Positions 31,224-31,834 of a stretch of DNA of 31,834 nt are shown in pieces; position 1 is the first letter of the stretch; each line of letters opens with the position of its first letter. A program made the translations under genes and the position numbers. Origin of the DNA: RCIO01 sp964629765. GTDB lineage: Bacteria > Pseudomonadota > Alphaproteobacteria > Rhizobiales > Rhizobiaceae. The notes beneath the pieces are model-generated. The model made no database searches and was not told where the DNA came from. It was given only the letters and a program-made list of their open reading frames with translations. Location: NCBI GenBank assembly GCA_964629765.1, contig CAZVTK010000041.1, forward strand, positions 1-31,834, read 5' to 3'.

Positions 31224-31834
31224 ATGAAAGCAGACATCTATGAACGCGTCACCCAATCCATCATCACGGCACTGGAGGCGGGCGTAAAGCCGTGGCACCG
31301 GCCATGGAGCGTTGAGCACGCCGCCGAGCGTATCACGCGTCCCCTGCGGGCCAACGGTGTGCCCTATCGGGGCGTCAATGTCCTGATGCTCTGGGCCGAG
31401 ACCGTGGCGCGGAGCTATGCCGCGCCTATCTGGATGACCTTCAAACAGGCGCAGGAATTGGGCGGCCATGTTCGCAAAGGCGAGCGGGGCAGCCTTGTCG
31501 TCTATGCCTCAACCCTGACCCGCACCGAAGAGGACACGCAGACCGGCGAAGAGTTGGAGCGGTCGATCCCCTTCATGAAGGGCTATACCGTCTTCAACGT
31601 CGAGCAGGTGGAAAACCTGCCCGCGCAATACTACGCCCAAGCCCTGGCACGGCTGGAGCCAGCGCAGCGCATTGCCCATGCCGATGCCTTCGTGCTGGCA
31701 ACCGGTGCAACCGTCCGGCATGGTGGCCCGGGGGCATCTTACAGCCTTGCAACCGACCTTGTGCGCATGCCGCCCTTCGAGGCATTCGAGAGCCCGGAAG
31801 CCTACTACGCGACGCTCGTTCATGAGTTGACGCA
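31224..31834 (+). CDS. ArdC-type antirestriction protein, 3' end cut by window
   Basis: 203 codons are visible from ATG 31224, open to the edge. The N-terminal single-strand-DNA-binding ArdC domain is clear: MKADIYERVTQSIITALEAG, then KPWHRPW, GVPYRGVNVLMLW, PIWMTFKQAQELGG and VRKGERGSLVVYA. It ends in the first residues of the zincin metallopeptidase motif (VHELT, the start of HExxH). Proteins of this family protect incoming conjugative DNA from restriction in the recipient. AAGGAAAAAGG lies just before the start. The hairpin-rich gap upstream may hold its promoter. Confidence 0.92.
   Translation, partial: MKADIYERVTQSIITALEAGVKPWHRPWSVEHAAERITRPLRANGVPYRGVNVLMLWAETVARSYAAPIWMTFKQAQELGGHVRKGERGSLVVYASTLTRTEEDTQTGEELERSIPFMKGYTVFNVEQVENLPAQYYAQALARLEPAQRIAHADAFVLATGATVRHGGPGASYSLATDLVRMPPFEAFESPEAYYATLVHELT

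Larger units (their letters stand above)
18966..31834. mobile_element. integrative element (left part), probably conjugative
   Basis: From the tRNA-Ser 3' end to the right edge the gene content is accessory: serine recombinase at the border, hypothetical genes, AT-rich DNA near 21.9-22.8 kb, a toxin-antitoxin pair, a Gabija defence system and an ArdC-type antirestriction gene. ArdC proteins are typical of the leading region of conjugative elements, which is the basis for calling it conjugative. No relaxase, coupling protein or type IV secretion gene is in view, and the right end lies outside. Confidence 0.7.

Noticed and set aside
19007..31834. Second copy of the tRNA-Ser 3' end as attR
   Set aside because: Looked for the terminal tRNA sequence by eye and did not find it; the right end is probably beyond the window.

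Overview
The window reads as alphaproteobacterial chromosome, most likely order Hyphomicrobiales (a Mesorhizobium/Phyllobacteriaceae-like genome). This is inferred from the high GC of positions 1-19000, three paralogous Brucella Omp2-type porins, leucine-catabolism genes and an FNR/FixK-type box. No species call is possible from the sequence alone.

Positions 1-19006 look like core or slowly evolving chromosome. A leucine-degradation block (TetR regulator, isovaleryl-CoA dehydrogenase, methylcrotonyl-CoA carboxylase beta subunit cut by the left edge) is interrupted by an opposite-strand PcfJ-domain gene. Next come a universal stress protein and a short-chain dehydrogenase behind a perfect FNR/FixK box, then a secreted DUF3298-like protein and an ABC exporter. 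A hydrolase-TetR pair with a long palindromic operator follows, then an aminotransferase. Three porins come next; two of them form a divergent inverted repeat with nearly identical ends, and a second alpha/beta hydrolase lies among them. A complete tyrosine recombinase and tRNA-Ser(GCU) close this part.

From the 3' end of the tRNA to the right edge the sequence is accessory DNA. A large serine recombinase is read out of the tRNA: its last 12 codons are antisense tRNA-Ser sequence, so the tRNA 3' end is the probable attachment site. After small genes of unknown function and an AT-rich stretch with two tiny convergent membrane proteins, a defence block follows. It holds a 552-residue protein of unknown function behind a HigBA toxin-antitoxin pair, a complete Gabija system (GajA OLD-type ATPase/TOPRIM nuclease and GajB UvrD-like helicase), and a divergent 424-residue protein of unknown function with an Rx4H motif resembling HEPN RNases. 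Two gene-free stretches packed with short hairpins (23046-23402 and 30800-31135) bracket this block. The right-hand one lies directly upstream of an ArdC-type antirestriction gene that runs off the window.

The simplest reading is an integrative (probably conjugative) element inserted at tRNA-Ser and carrying a defence cargo. Its right end and any transfer genes lie outside the window. The candidates for undescribed biology are the 552-residue protein coupled to HigBA, the 424-residue protein beside Gabija, and the hairpin arrays.
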